A stretch of 64,000 nt of DNA, from assembly GCA_037576215.1 (NCBI GenBank), contig JBANDB010000010.1, positions 2,170,001 through 2,234,000 on the forward strand, written 5' to 3'. Below the pieces are notes generated by a model that had not been told where the DNA came from, ran no database searches, and was given only the letters and a program-made list of their open reading frames with translations. This stretch comes from Armillaria gallica. Lineage: Eukaryota; Basidiomycota; Agaricomycetes; Agaricales; Physalacriaceae. Below, piece after piece: positions 37,750 to 50,548 of this stretch. Every line of letters starts with the position of its first letter. Within the stretch, counting starts at the first letter, position 1. A program made the position numbers and the translations under genes.

Positions 37750-39279
37750 GTCAAGCTGTATGTCTTGGCACCGGAGAGCTCAGGCCATTCTATCACGCGA
37801 GCATGCGAGCATGAAACGGCAAGACAGCGGTCGATACAGGACTGCGAGATCCATAGGCAGTGTACGCCAACCTAGAATTTGTGGATTTGCGTCATCGACG
37901 CCACCCGAATTTGAAAGCCGTACTTATCGGTTTCAATATACCGGGGCTTTCTAGTGCGGGGTACGTCCGTGTAAAAGAAAGATTTCTTGTGAAACGTCAG
38001 GGCCATACCCTGCATATCATACGAGCCGCGAGGATGCTCTTAGCTCTGTCGAACGGCAGAATAAATGCTTGATCACGAGACAAAGAAAAATGCGTCTTAC
38101 GACTCGAAGATCTCTGGACTTTCGAGAACGATGGCTATCGACCCAGCGAAATGAATAGCTTGCTCCGAAGCACATTTGACAGTCACTTGACCGTAAATTT
38201 AAGCGGATGTACCCTGCTTACTAAGAGCAGCATTGCTGTACTTCTCCGCGATATCAGGAGGAATCGAATTTCTGTTGCAATGTGGTGTCATTTCAGGCAA
38301 AGATAACAAAGAAGAATTCGAAACATACAGTTCCGGTTGAGTTCACAAGATCAATCAAATCCTCCTCATATTGTTATGAAATAAACAGACTGAGGCTGTA
38401 CACCACCGTTTCAAGATTTCGGGCTGAATTTGGGTCTTACATTTATTGCGAGCACGTAAGATACCAATTACACGAATGCATCAGAAAGATGTTGATATTT
38501 GTACCGCACTCGCGAAAGGTATTCAAGAACACGATATGATGTTGGATAGTTGCCATGGAATGAAGGTCCGTGGCTAGACTTCGTTGTATTTGTCAGATGA
38601 CGCGTCAGAAGGAGAGGCATACATGCTGACGATGAAACCTTACACGCAGGTCATCAAGCTCAAGCCTAGAGTCCAATTGACATAGTTTCGGGAAGACGAA
38701 ATTGAGAAGTGATAGGATTGTTTGGCACAGTTGATTCTTGAGAGTGTCACCCTTGCCGCATGCCGCGGCCCGGCAGCGTCGCTACTGAACTTCTCTGAAC
38801 TTTCCATATTGGATTTGTCAAGGATTTGTCCCTCAGAGTCACGACGCTACTTATTTTCGGACTTTAGGCTTCCTTTGAAAGACTTTCTTGACCTCTCCCG
38901 ATGTTCTCGTGGGACACTGCCACACTAGGTCCCTTCGAAGCCATGAGTTTTTTTAATTGCCTAAGGTCTGCCAAGGTTCACGTCGCAAAGTTACAGTCCG
39001 CTGGAATCGGAAGACGCAGGTATGCCTCTATTTACGCGTGGCTTAATCGCGCGAATTATATCTAATACAGTGTGCATAAGCTTTCAAAGAAATCACTAGG
39101 ACTAATAAATACCTTCTGAACGTATTCATTCAACGCCGTTTCATTGTAATTCGCTGGCTAGTCGGGACACAAAAAGTCTCGGTTTGATTCTATGCCGTCC
39201 ATTCGAGCTCAAGCCCTAAATACCGTGCGTCTCTGTTTGGCAAATCTTCGCAATAATCTAACTCATCGTCTACAGAAGT
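37750..39279. other. Intergenic
   Basis: A short frame near 38943 (MSFFNCLRSAKVHV...AGIGRRR) could be the first exon of the pseudogene that follows, but the link is not proven. Nothing else recognised. Confidence 0.35.
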
Positions 39280-41240
39280 AATCCCCGAGAGTCAGGCTAT
39301 GCGGTGCTCTTCACCCCCACTGTGATAGCTTTATCACCTCACCAGACTCTGGTCATATACCTGCACCTCCTCCAAACGATTGCCCCTTTGCACTCCGCTC
39401 TGACTTTCGACTTGGTGCCGTTGACCCTATCCAGGCTTCCCAAATGATTGACTCCGAAGATTTGTTCTACGCAACCACTCCTTCTTGTCCCATGGACAAC
39501 GATGCTGCTCATCCATATCTAAAGTATAAGCACATGTGGAGAAACGCTACCGACAAGGACATCGTATTTGCAGAAGGAGATCGAACTTTATCTGGGGTGG
39601 CAACTCTGTCGGAACACTTCTGTCGGTGACTACACGCTGCGGTTAAATAAGCCGTAGAAAGGTCTGAGGAGGCACGAGATCCTCCGGTCGAGCCCTGGAA
39701 ATTCGTATTTCGGAGTCAATACTTGGACTATTTGACGAAAACGCCCAAATCTTCCACAGCGTATTGTCAAAGATGACCCTTTACTTATGAGCATGGGCAT
39801 CCATCGCTTGGAGACGTTAAAACTCGACCCTGGGACGATTTTATTCACGGTTGGCATGATCCACAACTTCTGGAATTGAACTATGTGGAACACTAGATTA
39901 CCTCCAGTTTTTCCGTGATGCAATTTAGAGCCCACGGGTCGTCCAGACCGGTGTTATGCCATTTGATGGGTGGTTTTACGACGTCGGAACACAACTCAGA
40001 GCTATTTTCTCGCGCTGGAATACCGGTATACTTGATAGGACTGCTGAGTACACTTCCGGACAGAGAAGTACTTGACACTGTCAGCCTCACCTACCTTCCC
40101 GCTGAAACAGAGCCGACGATACTAGTTCCGTATAGCCCAAGCACGACCGACACCGCATCCGACAGCAGGAAAATATCTGCATACAATCATTTCATCTATG
40201 CGGATACCTTTAGCCCAACTTTTTGACGCTGGCCACTGCTTTCACTGGCCAAACCCGGATCCACCTGTTCAGTGAAGCAGAATCTATCATCTAGCTCGTC
40301 AAAAAAGCAAGTCCGCCCCCTCATTTATCTACCCGATTTCTGACCAGTTCCAAGATTCGTCCCAGTACCTGGATATATTTTTGCAGCTGACTGGAGACTG
40401 GGTTCCCCCTGCCATAAACTCATGGTTTCATGCAAATGCAGTAAAAGTTAACCGATTCTCAGCCAAATCTCAGCAGTGCAAACATCTTCCTTCCGACGCC
40501 AGTCATTTCTTCCCAGATCCGCATATTTTTCTTGACGTTTCTGATCGCGAGCGTGTGGCATATCTTCATGTGTGAAAGCAAATCAGTTCATTTTGGAAGT
40601 ACAGGGCGAGCTGCAATAAGCCGGATGCTCATCCACTTTCTTCGGAAGAATGGCGCGATCTTCTCGGTATTCCCTTGAAAGCATCGATCGAATATGAGAT
40701 TCAGAAACAAGTCGAGGCATTCTTGGGACCGTCCCCTGATAACGACGGCGTGAGTTATCATCTCAATGTTTCCGATTTTATCCATCCGATTGAGAAGAAA
40801 GAGGCAGAGGAGCTTGTATGGGAGATGTGCGAGCTAAATTTTCATTTCGAGCTTCTACCCCTCGACACCAGAGCCGCAGCCAGGTCGCTCATATCACAGG
40901 CGACTGGAGATGAACACTTTCAAGCAACAGCTCGTTCAGAATAGAACGACAAACAAAAGTCAGGTGGTGTTTCCCCGATGCCTTCCCGTCACTGCAATCC
41001 GCTCGAGCGAACTACGGGATCTCGTCCACGCATTGGAGCCGGAGATTCAAAAGCTTAAATTACTTGAGGAAGTTCATGGAAGGATGGGCGGATCCTCCGC
41101 GGCACGAAGTGATAGCGATTCGACCAGAGGCGCTGGAGAAGGAATCCTGAGCTTCGGTCGAATGGGAGCAGGGACTCGTACAACACTACGTTCAAACCTT
41201 TCAAGATTATTTTGGACGACCGGCCATTCTACCTCGCCGG
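39280..41240 (+). pseudogene. Broken member of a large Agaricomycete family of unknown function
   Basis: Pieces in different frames match, in order, the usual layout of a multi-copy Agaricomycete protein: PFALRSDFRLGAVDPIQASQ; AGIPVYLIGLLSTLPDREVL (40010-40070); a stretch with HFFPDPHIFLDVSDRERVAY; EEWRDLLGIPLKAS (needs a frame change near 40650); ELVWEMCELNFHFELLPLDT; and a C-terminal VQHYVQTFQDYFGRPAILP near 41190. A TGA after YLHV at about 40573 stands where a Trp would fit. Frames change several times without good splice sites, so it is no longer functional. The family is recalled from general knowledge of these genomes and has no known function. Confidence 0.65.
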
Positions 41241-42306
41241 CTTCCATCAGAATGAAAGAATATTTTGGTTTTTAGAGAACTGCTATACGCATAATCACTG
41301 ATGCGTGTAGTCTTCGAGCTATCGACTGATTTTCTGCAGCGAGATATATGGCATGCATCACCAAAGCATTGTGATGCTCTCGTGTTATAACGAAGAATTC
41401 GTGCTCCTCACCAATCGTAAAATTGAAAAGAGTACAAGGAGTTATCTCTCCATGCAGTGTCAGTCCTCCGGAGTGCAGAAATACTTGAGACTTTGATATC
41501 CAAATGAATCGACATACCCGCCACAACCGTATTTGATGCCTCCCGAAAGGGTTTGTCACATCAATGTGTGTAGATGGCGAGACGATCCAGTGGCACGGTG
41601 GCGGAAAGTGTGATGATTACTGTGAAGTTGCGCCTACAAAACCAAGGAATTTTTGTACACTATTACGCCCATACTGTCAAAAGTAAATAATGGCTTGCCG
41701 CACACCCGCATTGGATTTGGACAATTAGATTAGTGATAGATCCACGTTGGACCATGGTACAAATCCATGTACAAGGGAAACCCGACCACGAGCAGAGACG
41801 GAACCCTGATATTGTATATGAGTCCTCAGGACACCCGCGGAAGGATCTAGCAATGGTAGTCGGTAAGCAACATACGTGGACGCTGCAGTGGGCGATTCGT
41901 AGTAGCACAGCCACACTGATCGTTATCAGATGAATCATAATCGCGATCGGACCACGTGGAGCGCGTCGCTCGCTCCTCGTCCCTCCTTCCAGCGTCACCT
42001 ATTGACCATGCATGACAGTCGCTATGATATGAAATGATGTAAATAAAGTTAGGGGCAAGTATTGGTACTGTAATTATGTGTGCATAACAGTGTTGTGCCG
42101 GTCACCGACTATTGTGATTTGAATGCAATGCACTCCAGTTGTTAGGCTGTTAGTCACTAGGTAGACAAACTCACGAGGAGCTTTCCCTGCCTGTGCGCTG
42201 TATTTATACTATTTACTTCCTAATATATTCTCTTTCTACCCATTTCCTCCGGATTCTGCCTTACTAAGCATGCCGAGACATGCCGTATCACCGGAATATC
42301 ACAACA
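41241..42306. other. Stretch without a confident gene
   Basis: Minus frame 41272-41559 is open for 95 codons and 41663-41998 for 111, with no recognisable family. I see nothing firm. Confidence 0.35.
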
Positions 42307-42573
42307 CCGACTAGTCACAAAGTCTGGCGAAAGTCACAAGTCGGTCAAAGGCAGGGCACTTTTTGACCTGACCTTTTCTCACGGCCCCGCAAAGCCAACC
42401 TCGACCAGCAGGTCTTTCCGGTTCCTTGACCGAAGTTAAACCGAAGTCGACCGCCCGCGATGGCTGTGCAGTGCCTTCCCATTATGGTAGGGACAACATC
42501 AGGTGAAGACATTCTGTGGCTGTGAGAAAGTCAAGTCAAAAAATGACTTTCGGACTTGCCTCGGGCTAGTCGG
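42307..42573. mobile_element. Possible MITE with AAGTC/GACTT subterminal motifs
   Basis: CCGACTAG (42307-42314) and CTAGTCGG (42566-42573) face each other. Inside, 42359-42386 and 42518-42544 form a second, imperfect inverted repeat (tttttgacctgacc against its complement). AAAGTC occurs repeatedly on the left and GACTT on the right, continuing to about 42605. No clear target duplication was found, so the ends are tentative. Confidence 0.4.
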
Positions 42574-42772
42574 AAAGTCAGGGCAGCGACTTACGACTTT
42601 GGGTCAACGGCCTTCCAACACTGGTGCATAACACAATGGAAGTACCTAAGGGGTCAATATCATGATTCATGCTGCCTCAGACTCGGGCGCCCACACGACA
42701 GCTTCGTTCTCCGTTTCTTGTTATTAATTTCAGTGCTCTGATGGTCAAAAACGTTACCGCAGCACACCTATT

Positions 42773-42842
42773 GGACATATTGAGACTTGAACCCAACATT
42801 GCATGCTAAGCGGGCGTGATAAACCATCTACACCATGTGCCC
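42773..42842 (-). tRNA. tRNA-Ala(AGC)-like, probably degenerate
   Basis: On the minus strand a 70-base segment has an A box (TGGTGTAGATGG), a B box (GGTTCAAGTCT), a T arm with five pairs, an acceptor stem pairing six of seven positions and a TTAGCAT anticodon loop. The anticodon stem keeps only two pairs and the variable loop is one base, so it is more likely a pseudo-tRNA or the head of a tRNA-derived SINE than a working tRNA. Confidence 0.4.
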
Positions 42843-42849
42843 TTGTCAA

Positions 42850-43863
42850 ATTTCTACACCATCAGGTATTTATTTGGTATTTGAAATATAGAAAGTTTAC
42901 TATGATCTGCTGTCATAGATAACTTCGAACAGATCATGTTGGGAGCTGTTGGAGAATAATAGTTAACCAAAAATTTGGCCCTAACATCAGTGGCCATATA
43001 CTGCAAAGCAAAAACAAATCTGCTGTCGAAAATTAGAATGAATTCGCATTAGGAATCAGCTGCCTGGCTCAGCTTATGGAATCTACCGACATGTTGAGGT
43101 CAGGCTGACTCGGACGCGACAGCGCGAAGGAGAAAAGGCAAATCGAATGCTGAGCGTCCCCAGAAGTTGAGGACATAGTGTGATTCGTCTACCAGTCGTC
43201 GAAATTGTTTGGTAATTATGATGGCGTTTAGAAGGCTACAGGAAGTACACATCAGTTCGCCATGAGATACTAATGGGAACAATAACACCCTGTCTCCGCA
43301 TGTGCTACAGTATTAGCACTACATATGAACCCTGGATTGGCGATTGTGAGGAATTTGAGAGCAGGTAACTATGTGTGGGCGTACGCATGATCGTTCACCT
43401 TACAGATCGTGGTATGGGAAGGTTTCAAGAACACAAAACGGGCAAATGAAGTTGCATTGAGAAAGGCTGTAGTACCAGAGTACAAGCTTTGTCCTTACGA
43501 CACGCCATTTCTCGAGTCAAACTACCATCTCTGGAGGTGAGAAGGAAGCATGTCTACCCAGAGATCATCGGGCACGCCGCTTTCACAAGCTGTACCGGAG
43601 ACCTGCAGGGTCGATCTGAAATGAGTCCAAATATCTCTGCCAAGAAAGATTATCATGGGATACCGTTGCGATTACATGTCTGTAAACTGGACACTGAGTC
43701 GCACGACTCGCACGAGCTACGAACGACGTACCTTGCTCTTTAGTCTGCAGCGGAAGCCAAGTGCGGGGAACTGTCCTTCCACCTGAAAGTGCCCGGCCTG
43801 CCATTTTCGAGCATAGCTAGACTTCATTAGAAGCTGCTTGTCGATACATCAAGGCATCGTAAC
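42850..43863. other. Intergenic
   Basis: No gene recognised. The right end is the 3' region of the TMEM170-like gene. Confidence 0.4.
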
Positions 43864-44486
43864 TTAGATTATATATATTACAGATGGCCAGGAGCTGCGA
43901 GACAATCAACAGAGATTTGAGAAAGCCAAATGAAATACGTACTTGAGAAGACTGATAAGAACGAGAATAAGTGCACCGAAAAAGGGCACCCAGCTGGATA
44001 TCTCTGCGTCAGCACTGTAACACGAAAAGACGACATTGGGACTCACGTAGACAGACTAAAGCCGCCCGACCGAAACAACTCCATCACCACCAGTGAGACG
44101 ACCGTTGCCCCACATACCACGCTGAGGACACTGATGCCCAAAAATACCAGCAGCACAACCACCGCCAAAGTGACTCTCGACCGCTGCGAGTTCGATTTTT
44201 TCATCCTTGTGGGCCTCAGCGACACCAAGGGATACTCGTCCGACTCGTGAACATTTTTGTGTATACATCCTGGCGGGAACAAGACATTGAGGAAAGCAAT
44301 GGCGGCACAAACAATAAAGATAGGGGTGTAGAAAACAAAAGTCCAGTATAACGTGAAGCTGAATATTTGGCCATAATGGTAGAGGTACACTGCACCAGGC
44401 TGCTCAGCGTCGTGGTCCGGAATTTCGAAGAATTCGAGACTGGGGTCGTACAGCGACGGCCAGCTGGATTTGTCGTCGCTGTCCAT
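43864..44486 (-). CDS. TMEM170-like membrane protein
   Basis: Three exons give about 170 residues. From ATG 44486 (MDSDDKSSWPSLYDPSLEFF) the protein has a first helix reading IFSFTLYWTFVFYTPIFIVC, then a basic cytosolic loop (RMKKSNSQRSRVTLA), two more helices, and a short third exon coding the terminal SWPSVIYII. Introns are GTGAGT...TACAG and GTACGT...CGCAG. The WPSLYDPS start, FYTP core and WPSV end fit the TMEM170 family, which acts in ER and nuclear-envelope shape in animals. The function in fungi is unknown. An alternative upstream Met at 44507 is less likely. Confidence 0.85.
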
Positions 44487-45105
44487 TATAGAGAGACCGC
44501 GAGTCACGGCGCCGACGGTACCCGATTGGCTAATGATTACGGGCCGACATATCCGTACTTTCTCCGCCGTTAAAAGGGGTTAAAGCCAAGGGGTCTCAAA
44601 AATTTTGTGGAAGGATATCCTGTCCTAAAATGAAAGATACGTGTAAGAGAAGTCTAGGAGTACAAATTTTAATGCATAACTCTCACCCGTTACAGAGATA
44701 TGGACTGTTTTATCACAAAGAATTCGCCCGATTTTTGACTATTGTACCAGGTGTTTTACCGCATTTTGAGCACTTCTTGAAAAACATTTTTGAAAAATCC
44801 GACCGACCGTGTGACAGGAATACTATAAAAGGTGCGTCACGCACCATATTGGGCGATCACATGATATTTCCCACAGGGGTACCCTGTATCACGGAATGAA
44901 ATCCCGGAGACCCCTTGGTTAAAGCTGAATTGAACAGCCAAGCATTCCGGCTGATCACAGGTAAAATAACGAATGGAGACCGCCATGTATTACTTAAGTA
45001 AGATGACATCCTGAGAACATAGTATTCTACGCTTTCTGCATTGCGTCTTGATAACGATCCTGTAAAGGTCATAGGGACAAACTAAAGAATGATCAATAAG
45101 AGATG
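44487..45105. other. Intergenic between two minus-strand genes
   Basis: No gene recognised. It must contain the terminator of the DUF3533 gene and the promoter of the TMEM170-like gene. Confidence 0.4.
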
Positions 45106-46981
45106 TTAAGAGTCCTTGTCTCCAGCCCGGTGAGTCGCAGTCTTTGCTTTTGCCACGGCACCGCGTCGGAATAGCCATTGAAACAGAGGGAGTGTTATCA
45201 AAGACACACCCATCCAAGCGAGGAGGATACCGAATTGCAACCCCACTAAACAAATATCTCCCAGTTTAGCGCGAGCGGAAACACATGTGGACGTAACGGC
45301 TACTCACGTTGATTCTTCGTCCCAAATATGATTGTCCGTACAGCCCCCGACACGTTATAGAAGGGGAAGGCATGGCCATACCGGAATATGCCTGGAAGTA
45401 CTTCCAGGGGCATGAAGCACACGGATACGTTCGCTGAAGCAGCACAATCAGGTACATCGCCCCGCCTTTCAAAAGATAAGCAAACGTACATATAATCCAA
45501 AATATCACGAAGAATCCGACGAATCTCGCCGTGAGCAGGGTGAGCATTGCTTCCAAAGATAAACCTACGGCCAACATTCCAACGTAGTTCAGCATCCAGA
45601 ACACGACAAAACCCGAACGTCCGAGTCTGTTTTATCAATCAGAGTTAGTAGCGGTGATGATTACGGGAGTAGGACCAACTCACGTCCTTGAAAAGTCCAC
45701 TTGGAAGGCCAAACATAGCAAGGAGTAGAAAAAGGCGAGCATGAAGTACGAAACAAAGCTTGAGGCCAATCGAAGGAAAATGAGGGACCGTGTCGTTAAT
45801 GATGTCTCTAGTCCTGACATCTCACGAGCTGCGGCGGAAAAATTCTTGAAATAGATTCAGACGACGCCGCCAATGTAGAGCACTGGCAACGTACGACAAT
45901 AAAGAAAGCTAAGACCAGAACGTAGATAAGACCGACATACGTCATAGCGCTAGCACTACAATGGACGTTAGAGTTAATAGTAGCAAAACTCAAGCGGAGA
46001 CCTACACGGGAACATTGAAGGGTCGAAGGTTGTTCAGAGTATACCCTACGGGTTGCGCCAATATTTGAGGGGCAGCGGTAGAAAGGTTCGCTATTATTTG
46101 CGGATAGGACGAGCCGACCTGTTTCACGAAGGATTTGGCTATTCCAAGGGACACTGCATTGAGCGTTCCTTCTACCACAGGTCGAATCAAAATGCGACTA
46201 GAAGCGAATTAGGTTGAATTCTACGAAGGAAGACAAGAGTTCTCACAATGCATTCTCATTGCGTGCTTCAACGGCATACGCTGTGAGCGCATTCGAACCG
46301 TCGTATGACGAGTTCATTGAGAGAACTGCAGACTGGAGCAGCCTCGTTGTGTTGGGATGAACTATCAGACGAGAAAAATCAATCAATAGTCTGATAGAAC
46401 ATGATCAATACAACGTACCGACAACAGCTACCCACGCTCGCTGGTCCAGCACCGCATCCGCAACATCGTCCACCCCACCGGGAAACTCGCTCGCCGATTT
46501 ATTCGTCCAACTCACTATGCCAGAGGATGATGTTGATGATAGCATGGCTTGAACAACAGCGTTCCCCACTGTCGAGTCATCGAAATCCTATCAACGCCAG
46601 TCAATATAGAAGAATAGAGTGTGCTCGAGTATCGATACTCACCACGACCCATCCGTCCAAACTACGCTCCGGAATCTTCCATAGCGCTCCCCAGTATATC
46701 GGAAAGACAGAAAACAGGACAATAATCATCGCCACAACCCCCACCCCTACGACCTTTAGATACATGCTCCGCGACTCCCTCATTGTCTCCGTCCGGTCCA
46801 TAAAGTGGGACGTATACAATGGCCTCGCCACCTCGCTCGGGCCTGGCTCCTGCATACCGTCGATCAAGTGGTGTGTGAAAGGAGCGTCAACCAGATTCGG
46901 CAAAATATCAACCCCCTTGGTCGAATAATCTGAGGAGTACGTTGTCTGACGCTCAGACTGGGAGTGGATGGAATGCGACAT
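45106..46981 (-). CDS. DUF3533 / SNG1-type membrane protein
   Basis: About eight exons give roughly 490 residues. An N-terminal cytosolic tail of about 80 residues is followed by a first helix (VVGVGVVAMIIVLFSVFPIY) and the family hallmark IYWGALWKIPERSLDGWVV, then an extracellular domain (FPGGVDDVADAVLDQRAWVA, SYDGSNALTAYAVEARNENA, RILIRPVVEGTLNAVS) and a C-terminal bundle of five helices ending KTATHRAGDKDS. All junctions keep frame with GT-AG introns. Yeast SNG1 gives resistance to nitrosoguanidine and affects membrane asymmetry. In this locus it may add self-protection, but that is inference. No damage is seen. Confidence 0.92.
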
Positions 46982-48442
46982 TTAGCTCGCCCGATCATAG
47001 ATTCCCGTCAAGCGCTATATATTCCGTCCGTGGGTCGATAGAAGGGTCATACGTGATGACTACATCCGTAAGCCCGGAGTGTGAATGAAATGATAGGACT
47101 TCTTAATGCAGGATTTGCAGGTAAAGTTGAATGTTGCGCCACTGAGGTACGATCCACATCAGGTCAGAGAGATGCTTATGAAGAGAAAGTTGCAGGAGCA
47201 CCAGAATTTCTGTTCTCCCAGCGTAGACAGAGCCACTGCTGGACTCGAAGGATGAAGCTTCTTGACGGCCCTCCATAGAATACACCGTACGATGCTTCCA
47301 ATCCACAGAAGAAGGAAAAATCCTGCGAGATATTTTAGAACATCAACAAGCGACCGAATAATCAATCAATACGACGAAAACATGAAGGCTTCTATAAATA
47401 TAGCTTCGCGGGGCGTTGGCTGACTGCTCCTCGCACGTCTTCGTGCTGCCCACCGTCAGGCTAATGAACACATTTCATTATCAGCCAGTCAAATGTGGAA
47501 GTCTCCATTAACTTACCCGTCCTTGAAAACCGGGCGTGGTGGGCACTTTACGAGATGTGAGGAGCCTTCACATGGATGCCATCGACTATCGGTCCAGGGG
47601 TAAGATGGTTATTCTTGTTCACTATACCGCAGTGCACTTTCCCTCGTCGCCTCCAGATCATGTTTTTTTTTTGCAGAACAGAAATGTCAGATAAGCCACA
47701 CTCCACTCCATACTAGTAGTGTTTCTCTGTATCTCCAGCGCGGTACAAGAGAACCGTCGATGTAATTTGGCCCAGACATTGCGACAATCTGTCATGTTTG
47801 ATTGATTCCGTTGGACGTAGAAGATACTAGAGGAGTGTGCGGAGCTCTGATAACGGTCACCGGTCCCCGAGATTCCGAGAATACAGGACTGACATCCAGA
47901 CTAGAACAGAACAGCAACATCAACGAACCTCGCTCCGTCTCCAAAAGGAAGACTCGCGTCCGTTAAAAGCCGCTTATCAGGGGGTAAGGGTGCTTCGAAG
48001 GGCAGCTGAAGAATGCCGCACTGTTCAGAAGGAAACGGTACTTGAAAACAATCAAGAACCCACACAGTACACTCCAGGTTGATCATCGAAATGCGGTGTT
48101 CACGCTTGGCGTGTTGCAGCAGCTGATACACGGTGCATGCGTCGGTTTCATCTGGACGTTACCTAAGAATGGGGCATATCGAAGCCGAGATAGCGCCAGA
48201 AGGTGATGGAGCAAAACAAGGAAGGCAACCCTAACCCTAGACTCATACCATCCTTGCCTGCCTACATTCACGCACCCTCTCGCCGGAGTCGTGGAGAGAT
48301 GGTCAGTCGACTGTTGAACTTGATGCCGGACTCGATCAAGCGGAGCTCGGAGAGTCAAATAATGTCAATACGTGGCGGATGACGAACCCAACCAGGCACA
48401 CATGTAAAATTCGAAGAGCCGATAGATCATTTCTCTACAACG
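46982..48442. other. Intergenic
   Basis: A minus-strand frame at 47159-47365 has one hydrophobic helix but no family. No gene is supported. Confidence 0.4.
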
Positions 48443-50548
48443 CTACAATGCTCCGATTAAATCCACAGCCCCGGAAGATCGAGGGGTAATAGAGCACTTG
48501 AACGGCGCAGGATGACTGATTCAGGGACACTGATTAGATCCCGACCAGAATGCAGAAGTACTCCCTACCTGATAGTTCCGTTCAAAGGCTCCAGCACAGG
48601 CTCTGGAGAGAACCCATCTACTTTGGAGATGCCAAAGACGCTTAGGACTGTCGCACAGATTATAAAAATCATCTCATCCGCTAGGTATTGTCCTGTTTAA
48701 AATGAGCCTAATTCAGTGCATACAAGCACACTGCGATATCATACCGGGACATTTCCTTGTAGCAGAAATAATGTGTAAGCAGAGAGCGCATGAACAACTG
48801 AAATTGCTGACCGTCTGCCGAAGCCAAATATAATACTTCTGGGATCCCTTTCCGGTACTCGTCCCAACCCGGGTAAGAATCGGGAAGGATTAAACACCTC
48901 TGGATCCTCATAGACGGCAGGATCGCGAGTCATTTTCCTGCGATGAAGATTATTATACTCTTTCAGTGGCTTACTCACAAAGAAATGCCGCACCTTAAAT
49001 TAGCAAGTATCATGGTGTCCTTTGGAATGAGATAATCATTATAGACATCATCTTGCGTTGTACCGTGTGGCACACCTAAGAGAGCGATAAAAAGTTACAA
49101 GTATATTGGATAGAAAAGTTTGACGCACTCAAGGGAACAGCCGGGTGGAATCGCATGACTTCTTTACATAGGGCATTAACATACGGTAGCTTGTCCCGAT
49201 CTTGGTGTGTTGGAAGGCGCTGGCCTTGTAGCACGTCGTTGAGTTCTGCATGAGCTTTCTTCTGTGCATCGGGAAAGAGCACCATAGCAAGCAAAAATAC
49301 TCTGATGGTTGCAGTAGTCTGTTGGTCGCAGCGGTAAGACAGTGAAGGAGTATTTGGTTTGTTCTCACAGTTTCTCCTGCGGCTGGGGTTTACTTCAGGA
49401 TTTAGAGAGCAGGACTTGAATTAGCAGTCTACATTGTGCGAGCTTACCTCCGTAAATGGCCGAAGCGGTCCACTTCAGATCGTGTTCCGTCACGGACTTG
49501 TCTTGCAGTAGAGCGGAAACGAACGACGTATTCTCGACACCCATAGCCTATTTTAAGTAGAGTCAGGCAGTGATCAGATCGGATGCATCAGGGACATCCT
49601 ACCATCCGACGCTCGGTGAATTTATACGGTACATTTACCATGTCATCGAGATCTTTAGCCCATTGTCGTGCCTTTGACTTGAAAGCCATCCCAGGAATCC
49701 ATTCAGGAAGGAAGCGTACTAAAAGATACGAGAATGAAACAGATTGGAAAACGGAATGGCAGTGTGTACTCACGAAAAGGCATTTGATCCACAAGAAACG
49801 CCCCGGGCACAGTCAGTTCCGAAAATTCAGCCATAGCCCGGTCGACCAGCTCAACGAAGGCATCCCCATCTTTCTCGACCTCGTATCCGTAGGTGATGCT
49901 GAGAATGAAACTGACGATACGACTGATACAGTGCATGCTATCAGATTTTTTGATCTATGGCGAGTACTTTTCACACTCACCGAGATATATGATGATCAAA
50001 TTTGTCAGGCGTGTCTATTAAATCCCTGACGAGCTGCAGAGCCGCTGTTTCCTGCGCCTTATAAAGTTTCCCCACGACATGCGCACCAAAGATGCTATGC
50101 ATGAGTTTCCGCTGCTTTCGCAAAGTGCTTCCATTGGGCAACAGTCCCAAAGTCGACTTCCAACCAACCATATCTCCTCCCATGGTCAGATGAGGGCGTT
50201 CAGAGTTCACTGAGCCACGTTTATCTAGAAGATCAACCGCCGTCTCAAAAGAGTTGAGGATGATAAATGTTTTCCCGAAGACGGTTACCGAGCAAACGTC
50301 GCCTAAAATTGGTGAGAACGACTGACATGGAGAGGATTATACATACCGTAGGTCTCTCCCCAGCGCCCAAATACCGACCAAGGTTTATCGGTGGGCATGT
50401 CAAAAACATTACCAATGAAAGGAAGTCCTCGCGGTCCTGGCGGCAGACGTCCTTTGGGGACGAGTGCCTTATACGCGAGTCGTGTGAGAGTATAAGCCAC
50501 AAGCGTAGTTATGAGGGCATACAAGAATGCTGCAAGTGGTATGAGCAT
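48443..50548 (-). CDS. Cytochrome P450 monooxygenase 2
   Basis: Intact paralogue of P450 gene 1 on the opposite strand, about 500 residues in about 12 exons. From ATG 50548: a hydrophobic anchor ([20 protein letters not shown]), the hinge [13 protein letters not shown], then [10 protein letters not shown] and the C-helix LRKQRKLMH. The I-helix reads AAGETT, where the usual AG is AA. The K-helix ExxR is KEVMRFHP and the haem loop FGFGRRKCPG. The Cys codon again sits in an 11-base microexon (48745-48755). The C-terminus ends [10 protein letters not shown]. The acceptor before the microexon is CAAG. The shared layout shows both P450s arose by duplication; the I-helix and C-terminal differences suggest different substrates or positions oxidised. 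Confidence 0.92.
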
